A stretch of DNA of 64,000 bases from G965222505 sp965222505 (GTDB lineage Bacteria > Bacteroidota > Rhodothermia > Rhodothermales > DATKEJ01), in the NCBI GenBank assembly GCA_965222505.1, contig OZ244956.1:2170001-2234000 (forward strand). The letters are read 5' to 3'. The position numbers and the translations under genes were made by a program. The notes beneath the pieces are model-generated. The model saw nothing but the letters and a program-made list of their open reading frames with translations. It did not search any database and was not told the origin of the DNA. Numbering within the stretch: the first letter of the stretch is position 1; every line of letters starts with the position of its first letter. Of this stretch, positions 9,021 through 17,422 are shown piece by piece.

Positions 9021-9910
9021 GGGAGTTTCGCCGCGGTCAGGATCCAGTCGAAATCCACAGCCTCCCGAACCGGGTGGACACGTTCCGGCAAAGGATGCGC
9101 CTCGGCGGCCACACCGAAGACCGGACGGTGATGTTCCAGGGCCCACTCCAGGGCATGCCACTCCGGGGTATGCGGCTCAGGCTCAAAGAAGACGACAGCC
9201 GAGGCCAGCGCCGTTTCCAGCAGCGCCCGCTCCCGGTCGTCGTGGGCAAAGGGGCCATGCTGGACCTGAAAAGACGACACAAAAAGGCCACCGGCTTTCA
9301 CCCCAGTACTGATGTGAGGCCGTAGATCAGGCTTCACCCTGGCAAGGCCGGTAGAGGCCACCATCATGGACGGATGCGGTGTCGGCGACGTCGCACAGAT
9401 ACGATGCACGACAACGTCAAATCCATGCACGGCCCCGGCTACTGGCGTGATGTCATGCGTCATGAGGTGCCGTACAAGGTCCTGTGCCAACTCGAATGTG
9501 GGTGGCGTAAGCGGAGGTTGTGCCAGGAGGGCGACCGACGGCTGGGTAAGCAAGACCGTATGCCCATAGGCGTACAGCAGAAGCGGGCATTCCGCTGGCT
9601 TGAGGGCTTCGAAACCTATGGGCCAATGCAGATGATTTCGGGCCAATACCTGAATTTGGCGTTTCGTGTAACTTTCGAGGGTGTTGCGTGCGGCATCCAT
9701 GCGGGCCGTCATGGCTCCCTCATCCCGTAATTGCTTTGCCAATTGTTCGGCACGAGGCACACCTTTAATACGCAGATAGACCTGTTCCTGTGGATACCGG
9801 AGTAAATCCGGATAGGTGGGAAACTGAGACAGAATGCGCCCGGCCGTTACCCGACCGACCCCTTCCATTTGCTCCAGGGCAAAGGTAAATAAGGGAGAAG
9901 ATGCATCCAT
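9017..9910 (-). CDS. DprA/Smf-like DNA-processing protein (divergent)
   Basis: A 297-residue protein with an N-terminal helix-hairpin-helix segment (EQMEGVGRVTAGRILSQFP) and a Rossmann-like domain. The pattern VAGAVHGFDVVVHRI corresponds to the SGxAxGID-AH motif of DprA. GLFVSSFQVQHGPFAHDDRE corresponds to the SE-F-RN segment, and HRPVFGV to the last strand. DprA loads RecA on incoming single-stranded DNA during transformation. The usual GSR motif and several canonical residues are altered, so DNA-uptake function is uncertain. ATGA overlap with the downstream metalloenzyme gene. Confidence 0.65.
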   Translation of the reverse strand: MDASSPLFTFALEQMEGVGRVTAGRILSQFPTYPDLLRYPQEQVYLRIKGVPRAEQLAKQLRDEGAMTARMDAARNTLESYTKRQIQVLARNHLHWPIGFEALKPAECPLLLYAYGHTVLLTQPSVALLAQPPLTPPTFELAQDLVRHLMTHDITPVAGAVHGFDVVVHRICATSPTPHPSMMVASTGLARVKPDLRPHISTGVKAGGLFVSSFQVQHGPFAHDDRERALLETALASAVVFFEPEPHTPEWHALEWALEHHRPVFGVAAEAHPLPERVHPVREAVDFDWILTAAKLP

Positions 9911-10281
9911 GACAGCTTATTGCGTAATTACTTCGTGAACTTAAAGTTTCGTATTTTCTATCGTGAGTCGCTACGCTCATTTCATGTTATATAACCAATG
10001 GTTCGGACATATTTAGGTCGCATGGGCCGCTTCGTTTAGGCAGCCATACGACCAATGTCAATTATCTTACGTATTCGCGGGTGACTTAGATCAAACTCAG
10101 CTTCTAAGCCCAGTTCTTTCAAAAGCTGTTCTACCAAATACCGATACAATGTGTAAGACCCGTAAACGCAGTATTGATTATATAATTATAAGCAGATTTA
10201 CGCAATACGCAATACTTTACCGGCGCAACCTTTGGAAATTACATAACGTGTCCTATACTACCGCAAAACTGGCAAAACACC
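9911..10281. other. Intergenic region with a short coding relic
   Basis: 371 bases without an intact gene, noticeably AT-richer than the neighbours. The only coding-like stretch is the 49-codon minus-strand frame at 10036-10185. Nothing else was recognised; no tRNA, riboswitch or clear terminator was seen. Confidence 0.5.
10036..10185 (-). pseudogene. Possible C-terminal relic of an unidentified gene
   Basis: A 49-codon frame bounded by stops, reading LVEQLLKELGLEAEFDLSHP and then RIRKIIDIGRMAA before TAA at 10036-10038. The residue composition is protein-like and the end resembles the tail of a larger ORF, but there is no start codon and the upstream part is missing. The family was not recognised; a transposase tail is one possibility. 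Confidence 0.3.
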
Positions 10282-10389
10282 ATGCCCAGCATTCAGATCG
10301 GCGACGAAGCCCCCGACTTTACCCGCCCCACCCACACGGGAGAGACGCTTACCCTTTCCAACGCCCTCCTTTATGCATCCCCATGCTGA
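10282..10389 (+). pseudogene. Truncated peroxiredoxin (AhpC/TSA) N-terminus
   Basis: ATG 10282 opens a 35-codon frame beginning MPSIQIGDEAPDFTRPTHTG and ending at TGA 10387-10389. The GDEAPDF opening is the hallmark N-terminus of peroxiredoxins, but the frame ends before the catalytic Cys region. Its last 17 bases overlap the start of the NTF2-like gene in another frame. The likely history is a deletion that joined a peroxiredoxin head to the NTF2-like gene. The remaining mini-ORF might now act as a leader peptide for that gene. Confidence 0.6.
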
Positions 10390-10834
10390 ACTGATCATCC
10401 GCTTCTACACCCACTTCCAACAGCGGGACCATGCCGGTATGATTGCCTGCTACCACCCGAACATTCACTTCACCGATCCCGTCTTCGACCTCCATGGCCC
10501 CGATGCCGGTGCGATGTGGCACATGCTCTGTACCCGCGGCAAAGACCTTGATCTTTCCTTCTCGAACATTCACGCCGACGATGCTTCAGGCCGCGCCCAC
10601 TGGGAGGCCCGTTACACCTTCAGCACGACTGGCCGCAAGGTACACAACATCATCGATGCCACGTTCACCTTTGAGGACGACTTGATTCTGCGCCACCAGG
10701 ACCACTTCGATTTCTGGCGCTGGAGCCGCATGGCCCTCGGCACCCCTGGCCTGCTCCTCGGCTGGACCCCCATGCTGAAACGCAAGATGCGGAGTACGGC
10801 CACAGCCGGATTAAAAACCTTCATGGCAAAGTAA
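10373..10834 (+). CDS. Nuclear transport factor 2 / SnoaL-like protein
   Basis: 153 residues with the NTF2-like pattern: AELIIRFYTHFQQRDHAGM helix, CYHPNIHFTDPVFDLHG, WEARYTF, DHFDFWRW. This small cone-shaped fold appears in ketosteroid isomerases, polyketide cyclases and binding proteins; the substrate cannot be predicted. No signal peptide, so probably cytosolic. It begins inside the peroxiredoxin relic, with no obvious Shine-Dalgarno sequence of its own. Confidence 0.8.
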   Translation: MHPHAELIIRFYTHFQQRDHAGMIACYHPNIHFTDPVFDLHGPDAGAMWHMLCTRGKDLDLSFSNIHADDASGRAHWEARYTFSTTGRKVHNIIDATFTFEDDLILRHQDHFDFWRWSRMALGTPGLLLGWTPMLKRKMRSTATAGLKTFMAK

Positions 10835-11062
10835 CCCCCTCAACCTGAAGGTATCCGTTCTCGAGCGCATATTCAGATCTGGGTTTCACCCGCTGAAGCG
10901 GAAGCAACGAGCCGGATAACCTGATCTCACTCTGGAACGTGCACCACGATGATGTACACCGATTAAAGACTCGTCTACATTCGATCTTTGGCTGCAAGAG
11001 GACTGCAAGTCATAACTCGGCACGTACTGGTACTATCACTTTCAACACAGATGCATAAGATG

Positions 11063-11136
11063 TGGCCCCTACGGGATTCGAACCTGTGACCTCTCGCGTG
11101 TGAGGCGAGCGCTCTAAACCACTGAGCTAAGGGGCC
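11063..11136 (-). tRNA. tRNA-Val (anticodon CAC)
   Basis: On the minus strand the sequence starts GGCCCCT and ends AGGGGCC plus the discriminator A, giving a perfect 7-bp acceptor stem. The D-arm (TAGCTCAGTGGTTTAGAGC), the anticodon arm CTCGC-CTCACAC-GCGAG and the T-arm with GGTTCGAATCC are all present. The anticodon CAC reads GTG (valine). The 3' CCA is not encoded. Confidence 0.95.
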
Positions 11137-11144
11137 AGAAATAC

Positions 11145-11176
11145 TGGTGATTGGATATCGGTGATTGGTAATTTGG
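11145..11176. repeat. Short GGTGATTGG repeat
   Basis: Two copies of GGTGATTGG followed by TAATTTGG, matching the units of the heptamer arrays at 15360 and 16245. It lies just upstream of the tRNA-Val gene on its coding strand. Confidence 0.5.
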
Positions 11177-11201
11177 AGCTACGAAAAATGTCAATCCTCA
11201 T

Positions 11202-11903
11202 TTATCGGCTGGCGTGAGCGGTTTGATAGAGGGAGTCGAGAGAAGTGGAAGCTTCTGGCTGGGGGGTGTGCCAACGCGGGGTGAAGCGCATGGCCGATTG
11301 CATCAGGGCGGGACTGACTGTAGCGCGGTGCTGACCGGGAAGCGGGGGGTGATCCTGGGTAAACTTCAGGGAGCGGGCAACTTCATTTGTGCTGGAGGCA
11401 GTTTCAGGGGTCCAGTTTAGGCCGAGACGAGAAGAGGTCTGGTAATGAGTCACCTTGGCAGGAGCAGACGCAGAGACAGCGGGGGCTTGCCCGGTGTAGG
11501 TGGTGCTGGCCACCAAAACAATCAACAAGGCCGAAACGGCGAAGGTCAATACGTGAAGGGGCGGAGTCCAGTCGTTGAGCAATGGGGGGCGCTCGCGAAG
11601 CATTTCGCAGGCCAATTCTTCGTGGAGGCGGGCTTCGAAACCGACCGGAGCCTTACATCGGCACTGGTCGCCTAGTCGGCAGAGGGCGCTGCGAAGGCCG
11701 CGGAGGTATATGACCTGTGCCGCTGCGTCCGGGTGCTGGTCCAGCAGCTCCTCGAACGCCGCCTGGACCGATGGGTCCATCGTACCGTCGACGTATTCGA
11801 CGAGGTACGCTTCCATCTCAGCATCGTCAAAATAGTATTGCTCCGGCATAGGCAGGATGTGCTTGGGTTCACAAGAATACCGAGGGATAAACGGGGATTT
11901 CAT
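11202..11903 (-). CDS. Membrane-bound anti-sigma factor
   Basis: About 233 residues. The N-terminal half has the anti-sigma pattern MEAYLVEYVDGTMDPSVQAA-FEELLDQHP, then LGDQCRCKAPVGFEARLHEE, a variant of the zinc-binding helix pair. One transmembrane segment (VLTFAVSALLIVLVAS) at about residues 118-135 precedes a low-complexity periplasmic tail. It lies directly downstream of the RpoE-like sigma gene, the usual arrangement for a cognate pair that holds the sigma factor at the membrane. Start uncertain: ATG 11903 is preferred, with TTG 11918 and ATG 11849 as alternatives. Confidence 0.8.
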   Translation of the reverse strand: MKSPFIPRYSCEPKHILPMPEQYYFDDAEMEAYLVEYVDGTMDPSVQAAFEELLDQHPDAAAQVIYLRGLRSALCRLGDQCRCKAPVGFEARLHEELACEMLRERPPLLNDWTPPLHVLTFAVSALLIVLVASTTYTGQAPAVSASAPAKVTHYQTSSRLGLNWTPETASSTNEVARSLKFTQDHPPLPGQHRATVSPALMQSAMRFTPRWHTPQPEASTSLDSLYQTAHASR

Positions 11904-11983
11904 CTCCCTGTTTCGCAATCCTGGTCAAGATTCCCATGCTGATCGGCACAAGGCGAGCACCAGGTTGCGCAACAGCCGTATAT

Positions 11984-12017
11984 AAAACAGGCCGGCAAGC
12001 GTCGAAACCTGTCGGCC
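11984..12017 (-). terminator. Hairpin with U-run between sigma and anti-sigma genes
   Basis: Arms GGCCGGCAAG (11990-11999) and CCTGTCGGCC (12008-12017) pair over ten positions with one G-T pair and one mismatch around an 8-base loop. Read on the minus strand they are followed by TGTTTTATATA. This fits an intrinsic terminator or attenuator that would lower anti-sigma expression relative to the sigma factor. The + strand also has TTTT after the stem. Confidence 0.5.
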
Positions 12018-12039
12018 CGGTTTTAGGTTCCCAGCACCG

Positions 12040-12729
12040 CTAGGATTGTTGCGGCGCGTAAATGTCTTTGAGCAGAGCCTGGAGTTTGGTCCGGCCCCGG
12101 TTGATCCGGCTTTTCACCGTCCCCATCGGGAGGCCCGTGATTTCGGCAATCTCTTCGTAAGCCAGTTGCTGAATATCTCGCAACACGACCACTTCCCGAA
12201 ACTCTTCCGGAATCTGTTTGAGGGCATCCTGAATGTAGCGGTCCTGAATCACGCTTTCGGTGTGCCGGTCCGGCGAGAAGGTTTCGTCTGGGATTTCGAC
12301 TTCGTACTCCTCTTCATCGCGGTTGACCGATTGCAGGGAGTACAACCGGCGGCGCTTGCGCTTGCGGTATTCCGAGCGTGCCAGGTTACCAGCAATGGTG
12401 TAGAGCCACGTGGAGTACTTGGCAATCCGGCGGTATGAATGCCGGTTGCGATACACCCGCAGGAAGGTCTCCTGCAACAGGTCCTCGCACTCTTTCATGT
12501 CCCCGAGGAACCGGTAGATGTAGTTGGTCAAGGGATCTTTGTACCGGCTCACCAGAATGTCAAATGCTTCGACGACCCCTGCCTGGAATTGCGACATCAA
12601 GTCTTCGTCGCTCATCTGGGCAAGCGCCTCGTAGTGCTTGTTCGCGGTATAGGGCCGATCATTCCCTTTAATCCCGCTCACCTTCTTCACCACCTTGATG
12701 GTGTTCGGCTTGCTTGTGGTTTGGGTCAT
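12040..12729 (-). CDS. RpoE-like (sigma-E/SigW group) ECF sigma factor
   Basis: About 229 residues. Region 2 reads AFDILVSRYKDPLTNYIYRF, CEDLLQETFLRVYRNRHSYR and STWLYTIAGNLARSEYRKRK. Region 4 reads QIPEEFREVVVLRDIQQLAY-EEIAEITGLPMGTVKSRINR. ATG 12729 is chosen because AGGAG lies six bases upstream, a clear Shine-Dalgarno, whereas the frame continues upstream without one. A basic N-terminal extension of about 35 residues is typical of Rhodothermota and Bacteroidota relatives. It is followed by the membrane anti-sigma gene, so it probably answers envelope or oxidative stress. Confidence 0.9.
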   Translation of the reverse strand: MTQTTSKPNTIKVVKKVSGIKGNDRPYTANKHYEALAQMSDEDLMSQFQAGVVEAFDILVSRYKDPLTNYIYRFLGDMKECEDLLQETFLRVYRNRHSYRRIAKYSTWLYTIAGNLARSEYRKRKRRRLYSLQSVNRDEEEYEVEIPDETFSPDRHTESVIQDRYIQDALKQIPEEFREVVVLRDIQQLAYEEIAEITGLPMGTVKSRINRGRTKLQALLKDIYAPQQS

Positions 12730-12810
12730 TATAACTCCTATGTATTTAAAACAGACCCTTCGGCCTGCCGGAAGCCGGTGCGCTTGCAACACACCCGCAT
12801 TCCTAATCAA

Positions 12811-13830
12811 TTACGGCATCAGCCGCCGTAACATCAATGCAAGTATCAATACTTCATCGTATTTCTGTCCACCTTTCAGCGCATAATCCGCCGAAAGCAA
12901 GGCCCCAAAGGCCCGCTCCAGCGCCGCTGGTGGATAGTGCCGCAGACTGGCCGTGTACTCCTTGATGAAGAACACCGGCACCCCAATGCGTGAGGCCATG
13001 GCCTGCTCAGGCACACGGCGCGTCTGACAGGCTGTCAGCTTTCTCAGTTTAACAAAGTACCCGGTCAAGACCGAGGTGATCATCAGGGCTTCGCCCCGTT
13101 TATTAGATGCACCTTGCAACATCCGTTCCATAATGCGCATTGCGTCATTGAAACGTACGCGACCGATGGCACGCTGCAACTCGAAGACGTTGTAGTTACG
13201 GGCATGCCCGCCCACGTCCAGTACATCCTCCCGGGTCAGTTCTTTCCGTTCCCCTGCGTAAGCAATCAATTTGTCTATTTCCAGCGCAGCCGTGCGCAGG
13301 TTGGTACCCGTCAGGGCCGCCAGCATCTGGACCGCATCCGGCTTGATCCGGCACCCCAACGATTGTATCCGCTTCTTAATCCACCCCGGCACCTGCCGGT
13401 CGTAGAGCGGCTTGAAGAAGGCGCTTTCCGCGTGTTTCTTGAGTGCACGGTACGGATGGGCCGATAAATTCGGTTTCGCCCGGCACATCAAGAACACCAA
13501 AGTCGACGGATTGGGCTGTTTGGCGTAGGCCGTAAACTTTGTATTCTGAGTCAGTTTTTCAAAATCCCGCACCACCACCACGCGCCGGTCGGCCATGAGG
13601 GGGTACTGGGCACATAAGGCCAAGACCGACTGTACATCGGCTTCGGCACCGTACACAATGTCCAGGTTGAAATCGCGCTCGTGTGGGGCCAGCGCATGCT
13701 CAATCAGGGTGGCTTGTAGGCTGTCCGAGAGAAACTGCTCTGCACCATAGACAAAGTACAACGGCTTAAAATTCCGATGGCGGAATGCCGTATCCAGTTG
13801 CTCGTATCGTTGGATGGTGTCTGCGGCCAC
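12811..13830 (-). CDS. holA: DNA polymerase III subunit delta
   Basis: 339 residues, the usual HolA length. The N-terminal AAA+-like domain begins KPLYFVYGAEQFLSDSLQAT, with DFNLDIVYGAEADVQSVLAL, PLMADRRVVVVRDFEKL and later LSAHPYRALKKHAESAFFKP. The C-terminal domain includes NLRTAALEIDKLIAYAGERK and EALMITSVLTGYFVKLRKL. The delta subunit opens the beta clamp within the clamp loader complex. Separated by 81 bp from the RpoE-like gene downstream; the two may be transcribed independently. Confidence 0.92.
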   Translation of the reverse strand: MAADTIQRYEQLDTAFRHRNFKPLYFVYGAEQFLSDSLQATLIEHALAPHERDFNLDIVYGAEADVQSVLALCAQYPLMADRRVVVVRDFEKLTQNTKFTAYAKQPNPSTLVFLMCRAKPNLSAHPYRALKKHAESAFFKPLYDRQVPGWIKKRIQSLGCRIKPDAVQMLAALTGTNLRTAALEIDKLIAYAGERKELTREDVLDVGGHARNYNVFELQRAIGRVRFNDAMRIMERMLQGASNKRGEALMITSVLTGYFVKLRKLTACQTRRVPEQAMASRIGVPVFFIKEYTASLRHYPPAALERAFGALLSADYALKGGQKYDEVLILALMLRRLMP

Positions 13831-14004
13831 CTGATGCCTCTTCCGGCGTTAATATACCAAGCGCGTTACTTAAACGCTACCCGGACTTGCGTTTATACAA
13901 AGAACACCCGGCGCCTATACCTTCAACGAAGCATGTGTGTGCCTTATTGTGTGACGGCAGGCATCCAGACGTTACGTGTCTTGCAAAAGATACAACGTTT
14001 GCCG

Positions 14005-15309
14005 TCATTTTGCTTTGAAAACCAACGTGAGCGGCACGCCTTCGTAGCCAAATTTTGCCCGCAGCTTGTTCTCCAAGTACCGCCGGTAGCTCTCTTTAAT
14101 ACCGGACGGATGGTTGCAGAAAAACGCAAACACCGGCACCCCTTCCCGCACCTGGGTCACATACTTGATCTTGATGTGATTGCCCCGGTATGCTGGCGGA
14201 TGTCGTTCGGCAATGGCAGCCTGCATAGCCTCATTGAGCTTACTGGTCGGGATGCGTCGGGCACGCTCCTGGGCTACATCCAGCGCAGCATCCAGAACCC
14301 GGTGAATCCGCTGCTTGGTCAGGGCCGAGATGAACAATACCGGCACAAAATCCAGCGTCTTGAGCCGCTCCCGAATGGTCCGGGCATAATCCCGCGCAGT
14401 GTTGGTTTCCTTTTCAAGCAGGTCCCACTTGTTCACGGCAATCAACATGCCCTTTTTCATGGACTCGGCTTTCTTCAACACCTTGATGTCCTGGGCTTCC
14501 AGGCCAACCGTTGCATCAATCAATAACACCGCCACGTCACAATGCTGGATGGCCCGCTCGGTCCGAAGCAGGGCATAAAACTCAATGTTCTCCCGAATCC
14601 GGGCTTTGCGGCGTAATCCGGCCGTGTCTACCAATACCACATTCTGGCCGTGGTACTTCAGCGGAGAATCAATCGCATCGCGTGTGGTGCCACTGATCTC
14701 GGTCACAATCGACCGATCGCGCCCCAGCAAGGCATTCGTGAGAGACGACTTTCCAACGTTTGGACGCCCAATAAAAGCCACACGCACGACATCGTCCGGA
14801 GTATCGTCCGGCGGGTTTTCAGGAAGCATCTTGACCAGCGCATCCAGCAACTCACCTGTACCCGTTCCATTAATCGAGCTGATCGGGTACACATCCCCAA
14901 TGCCCAATCCGTAGAACTCGGCTGCCGACCAACGCAGGTTGGCATTGTCGGCCTTGTTGGCCACCACCAGCACGGGCTTGTCTATACTGCGCAGCAGGGC
15001 CGCGACCTGCTCGTCCAGGTCTGTGATACCTGTGGTTACATCAACGACAAAGAGCAACGCATCCGTCTCCTCAATGGCGATGTGGACCTGCTCGCGGATG
15101 GCTGCCTCAAAACGGTCGGCGGAGCTGGGTACCAACCCGCCGGTATCCACCACATCGAACGCCACGCCGTTCCACTCGGCACTGCCGTAGACCCGGTCCC
15201 GGGTCACGCCCGGCTCATCATGTACGATGGCTTCCCTCGCTTCCGTGAGCCGGTTGTAAAAGGTGGATTTGCCGACGTTGGGCCGGCCTACTATCGCCAC
15301 TAAGGGCAT
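14005..15309 (-). CDS. der: GTPase Der (EngA), ribosome assembly
   Basis: 434 residues with two tandem GTPase domains, the defining feature of Der. The first has P-loop GRPNVGKS at 8-15, DTGG near 55 and NKAD at 118-121. The second has GRPNVGKS at 181-188, DTAGLRRKARI and NKWD. The C-terminal KH-like domain ends VFAFFCNHPSGIKESYRRYL and FGYEGVPLTLVFKAK. It acts in maturation of the 50S subunit in the cytosol. The start ATG at 15309 directly precedes VAIVGRPNVGKS. Confidence 0.97.
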   Translation of the reverse strand: MPLVAIVGRPNVGKSTFYNRLTEAREAIVHDEPGVTRDRVYGSAEWNGVAFDVVDTGGLVPSSADRFEAAIREQVHIAIEETDALLFVVDVTTGITDLDEQVAALLRSIDKPVLVVANKADNANLRWSAAEFYGLGIGDVYPISSINGTGTGELLDALVKMLPENPPDDTPDDVVRVAFIGRPNVGKSSLTNALLGRDRSIVTEISGTTRDAIDSPLKYHGQNVVLVDTAGLRRKARIRENIEFYALLRTERAIQHCDVAVLLIDATVGLEAQDIKVLKKAESMKKGMLIAVNKWDLLEKETNTARDYARTIRERLKTLDFVPVLFISALTKQRIHRVLDAALDVAQERARRIPTSKLNEAMQAAIAERHPPAYRGNHIKIKYVTQVREGVPVFAFFCNHPSGIKESYRRYLENKLRAKFGYEGVPLTLVFKAK

Positions 15310-15359
15310 AAGGCTTGGGAATGACTATAACACTGAGAATTACCTGGATGACCAGAGAT

Positions 15360-15433
15360 GATTGGTGATTTGTCATTGGGTGCCTGTCAATAACAAACGA
15401 GGCGCAGCCGACTCATGAAGTAAATCACCAATC
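15360..15433. repeat. Inverted repeat built from GATTGGT/GATTTGT units
   Basis: GATTGGTGATTT (15360-15371) and AAATCACCAATC (15422-15433) form a perfect 12-bp inverted repeat around a 50-base loop. The arms are made of the heptamer units found at 11145 and 16245. It lies between der and the DUF2911 gene, upstream of der on its strand. Confidence 0.7.
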
Positions 15434-15450
15434 ATAATCAACAATAAGAA

Positions 15451-16059
15451 CTATTCTACGCTAATGATGAACGGCACCTTCGTCGTCGACCAGTGCAGGT
15501 AGGCCTGGGCCGAATTGGCAGTCAGGTTTTCGAAGCCGTAGCGCAGCCATTCTGCGTGCGGGGCTTCCTCAGCGGCAACCGTCACGCGAAGGACATCATT
15601 ACCGGCATCGTAGTCGTAGGCTCCCCATTGGTTGGCTACGCTGTTGAAGACCAGCGTCCACTCGCTTGCTCCCGGAACGGCAAAAAAACCATAGACCCCG
15701 GCGGGCAATGCCTCACCGTTAATGCTAACATCACCAGAAAAGGACATCACAGTGGCTTCGTTGGCCCCGGCCCGCCAAACCTTGCCATAGGCTTCGAGCC
15801 CACCGAATACCTCGCGGCCTTTCACAGCCGGGCTGCCATAGGTCACCGAGACAACATTGGTGCCGATGGTCTGGGATACCCCGGCGTTCGGACTGGCCCG
15901 CGGCTTGTCATTGGCCCGCGGCGGGACGTCGTCCTGCACCATGGCCGCCGCCGTGGTGTTATCCTGTGCCGTGGTTTGCTCGGAGCACGCCCCGATTACA
16001 AGCAAGGCAGCGCAACATAACGACCAAAATGTCATGCTTTTTTTCCAACTGGTTTTCAT
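15451..16059 (-). CDS. DUF2911 domain lipoprotein
   Basis: About 202 residues. ATG 16059 is preceded by GAGGA five bases upstream. The signal peptide ends in a lipobox (ALLVIGAC), so the mature protein should be lipid-anchored. The rest is the DUF2911 domain: SPNAGVSQTIGTNVVSVTYG, SPAVKGREVFGGLEAYGKVW, RAGANEATVMSFSGDVSING and WGAYDYDAGNDVLRV. The family is common in Bacteroidota and Rhodothermota; its function is unknown. Monocistronic by position. Confidence 0.9.
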   Translation of the reverse strand: MKTSWKKSMTFWSLCCAALLVIGACSEQTTAQDNTTAAAMVQDDVPPRANDKPRASPNAGVSQTIGTNVVSVTYGSPAVKGREVFGGLEAYGKVWRAGANEATVMSFSGDVSINGEALPAGVYGFFAVPGASEWTLVFNSVANQWGAYDYDAGNDVLRVTVAAEEAPHAEWLRYGFENLTANSAQAYLHWSTTKVPFIISVE

Positions 16060-16244
16060 AGGATTCCTCATTGGGTTAAAGAGGGTGGTGTAGAAACGGG
16101 TGGATGCTATGCTTATACCCCGAATATACCTACCGATGGCCATTGATCCACCGGAAAAGTACAAGATCGGCTAGATGTAAAATTTTTAGCATCCAGATTA
16201 CGAGAGGTACGCAGGAAAGATAAAAAAGGTTGCAGGTGGAGAAT

Positions 16245-16312
16245 TATTGGTAATTGGTAATTTGTGATTGGTAATTTGTGATTGATAGGCACTAAATGAC
16301 CAATCACCAATC
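16245..16312. repeat. Heptanucleotide array upstream of radical SAM gene
   Basis: About six 7-base units of the ATTGGTA / ATTTGTG type (16245-16290), a short spacer, then the reverse-complement units in CCAATCACCAATC (16300-16312). The array ends three bases before the GTG start at 16316, so it forms the 5' leader of that gene. Confidence 0.75.
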
Positions 16313-16315
16313 TAC

Positions 16316-17422
16316 GTGAAGCCGGTTCTCTGCAACTATTACCTGACGTACCGCTGCAACGCCAAGTGCAGCTTCTGCGACATCTGGGAAAAACCCTCCC
16401 CGATGATTGATCTGGCTACGGCCCAACGCAACCTGGACGACCTCAAGCGCCTCGGCGTACGCATCATTGACTTTACCGGCGGCGAACCGCTGTTACACCC
16501 CAACCTCGACCAACTCCTGAGGCTGGCCCGTGACCAGGGCTTCCTGACCACCGTGACCTCCAACGGCCTCCTCTACCCGAAACGTGCCGAAAAGCTGGCT
16601 GGGCTGGTCGATCTGCTCCACTTCTCGATTGATGCCGCAACCCCCGAGGCCCACAATGCCTCGCGCGGGGTGACGTGTTTTGACAAGGTCCTCGAATCCA
16701 TTGAGGTGGCCCTGTCCCTCGGTGAACACCCAGATCTCATCTTTACGGTCACCAACGACAACGTCGACGATCTCGATGCCATCTACCACACCCTCACCCG
16801 GCCCAACAAGCTGGTGCTCCTGATCAATCCGCTGTTCGACTACAACGGCCTTGGGGGTCTCCTGGCCGACGATGTGATGCAGCGCGTGGCCACCTTTGCC
16901 CGTAAGCCCTATACCTACCTCAACCCAGCCTTCCTGACCCTGCGCCAGCGCGGTGGCAACGATCCCGAGGCTCCGGTCTGCAAAGCCGCCTCGACAACCA
17001 TCGTAATCTCGCCCTTCGATGAACTCGTCCTCCCCTGCTACCATGCCGGACTTGAACGCTTGCCCATTAACGGTCAACTGTTCGACCTCTGGCACAGCGA
17101 CCGCGTGGCGTGGCATCAAACCATGGAAGGCAGGCATGAAGCATGCCGGGGGTGTACCATCAACTGTTATTTCGAACCCAGTTTTGCCGTCTCACCGGGG
17201 AGCCGGTACTTCTGGGAAAGCCTGCCCTCAAAGATGCGTTACACCTGGACGAAATTCATCGTGCAACGCTTGCAAACCAAACTACGCGGCCCGCGGCGTG
17301 CCCTCCTCCCCGTCTTCGATGCATCCGCCGGGAATGACCACCGCGAACATCCCGCCCCTCCAGCCGTTCATGCGAGGTCTTCTTCCCCCCATCCAAGCAA
17401 CGCCCACCATGAAAACGTTTGA
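16316..17422 (+). CDS. Radical SAM protein with SPASM-like C-terminus
   Basis: 368 residues from GTG 16316. The [4Fe-4S] motif is C14-x3-C18-x2-C21 in YRCNAKCSFCDIW, followed by the GGEPLLHP SAM-binding motif and FSIDAATPEAHNA. The C-terminal cysteines in APVCKAA, LPCYHAG and ACRGCTINC resemble a SPASM/twitch auxiliary cluster region. Members of this group modify peptides, lipids or cofactors; the substrate here is unknown. The last 14 bases overlap hisE in another frame, so the Pro/His-rich tail may be a run-on extension. Co-transcription with hisE and hisG is likely. Confidence 0.85.
   Translation: MKPVLCNYYLTYRCNAKCSFCDIWEKPSPMIDLATAQRNLDDLKRLGVRIIDFTGGEPLLHPNLDQLLRLARDQGFLTTVTSNGLLYPKRAEKLAGLVDLLHFSIDAATPEAHNASRGVTCFDKVLESIEVALSLGEHPDLIFTVTNDNVDDLDAIYHTLTRPNKLVLLINPLFDYNGLGGLLADDVMQRVATFARKPYTYLNPAFLTLRQRGGNDPEAPVCKAASTTIVISPFDELVLPCYHAGLERLPINGQLFDLWHSDRVAWHQTMEGRHEACRGCTINCYFEPSFAVSPGSRYFWESLPSKMRYTWTKFIVQRLQTKLRGPRRALLPVFDASAGNDHREHPAPPAVHARSSSPHPSNAHHENV

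Noticed and set aside
13871..13895. TAAACGC/GCGTTTA inverted repeat between holA and der as a terminator
   Set aside because: Only 7-bp arms with an 11-base loop and no T-run; too weak to call.
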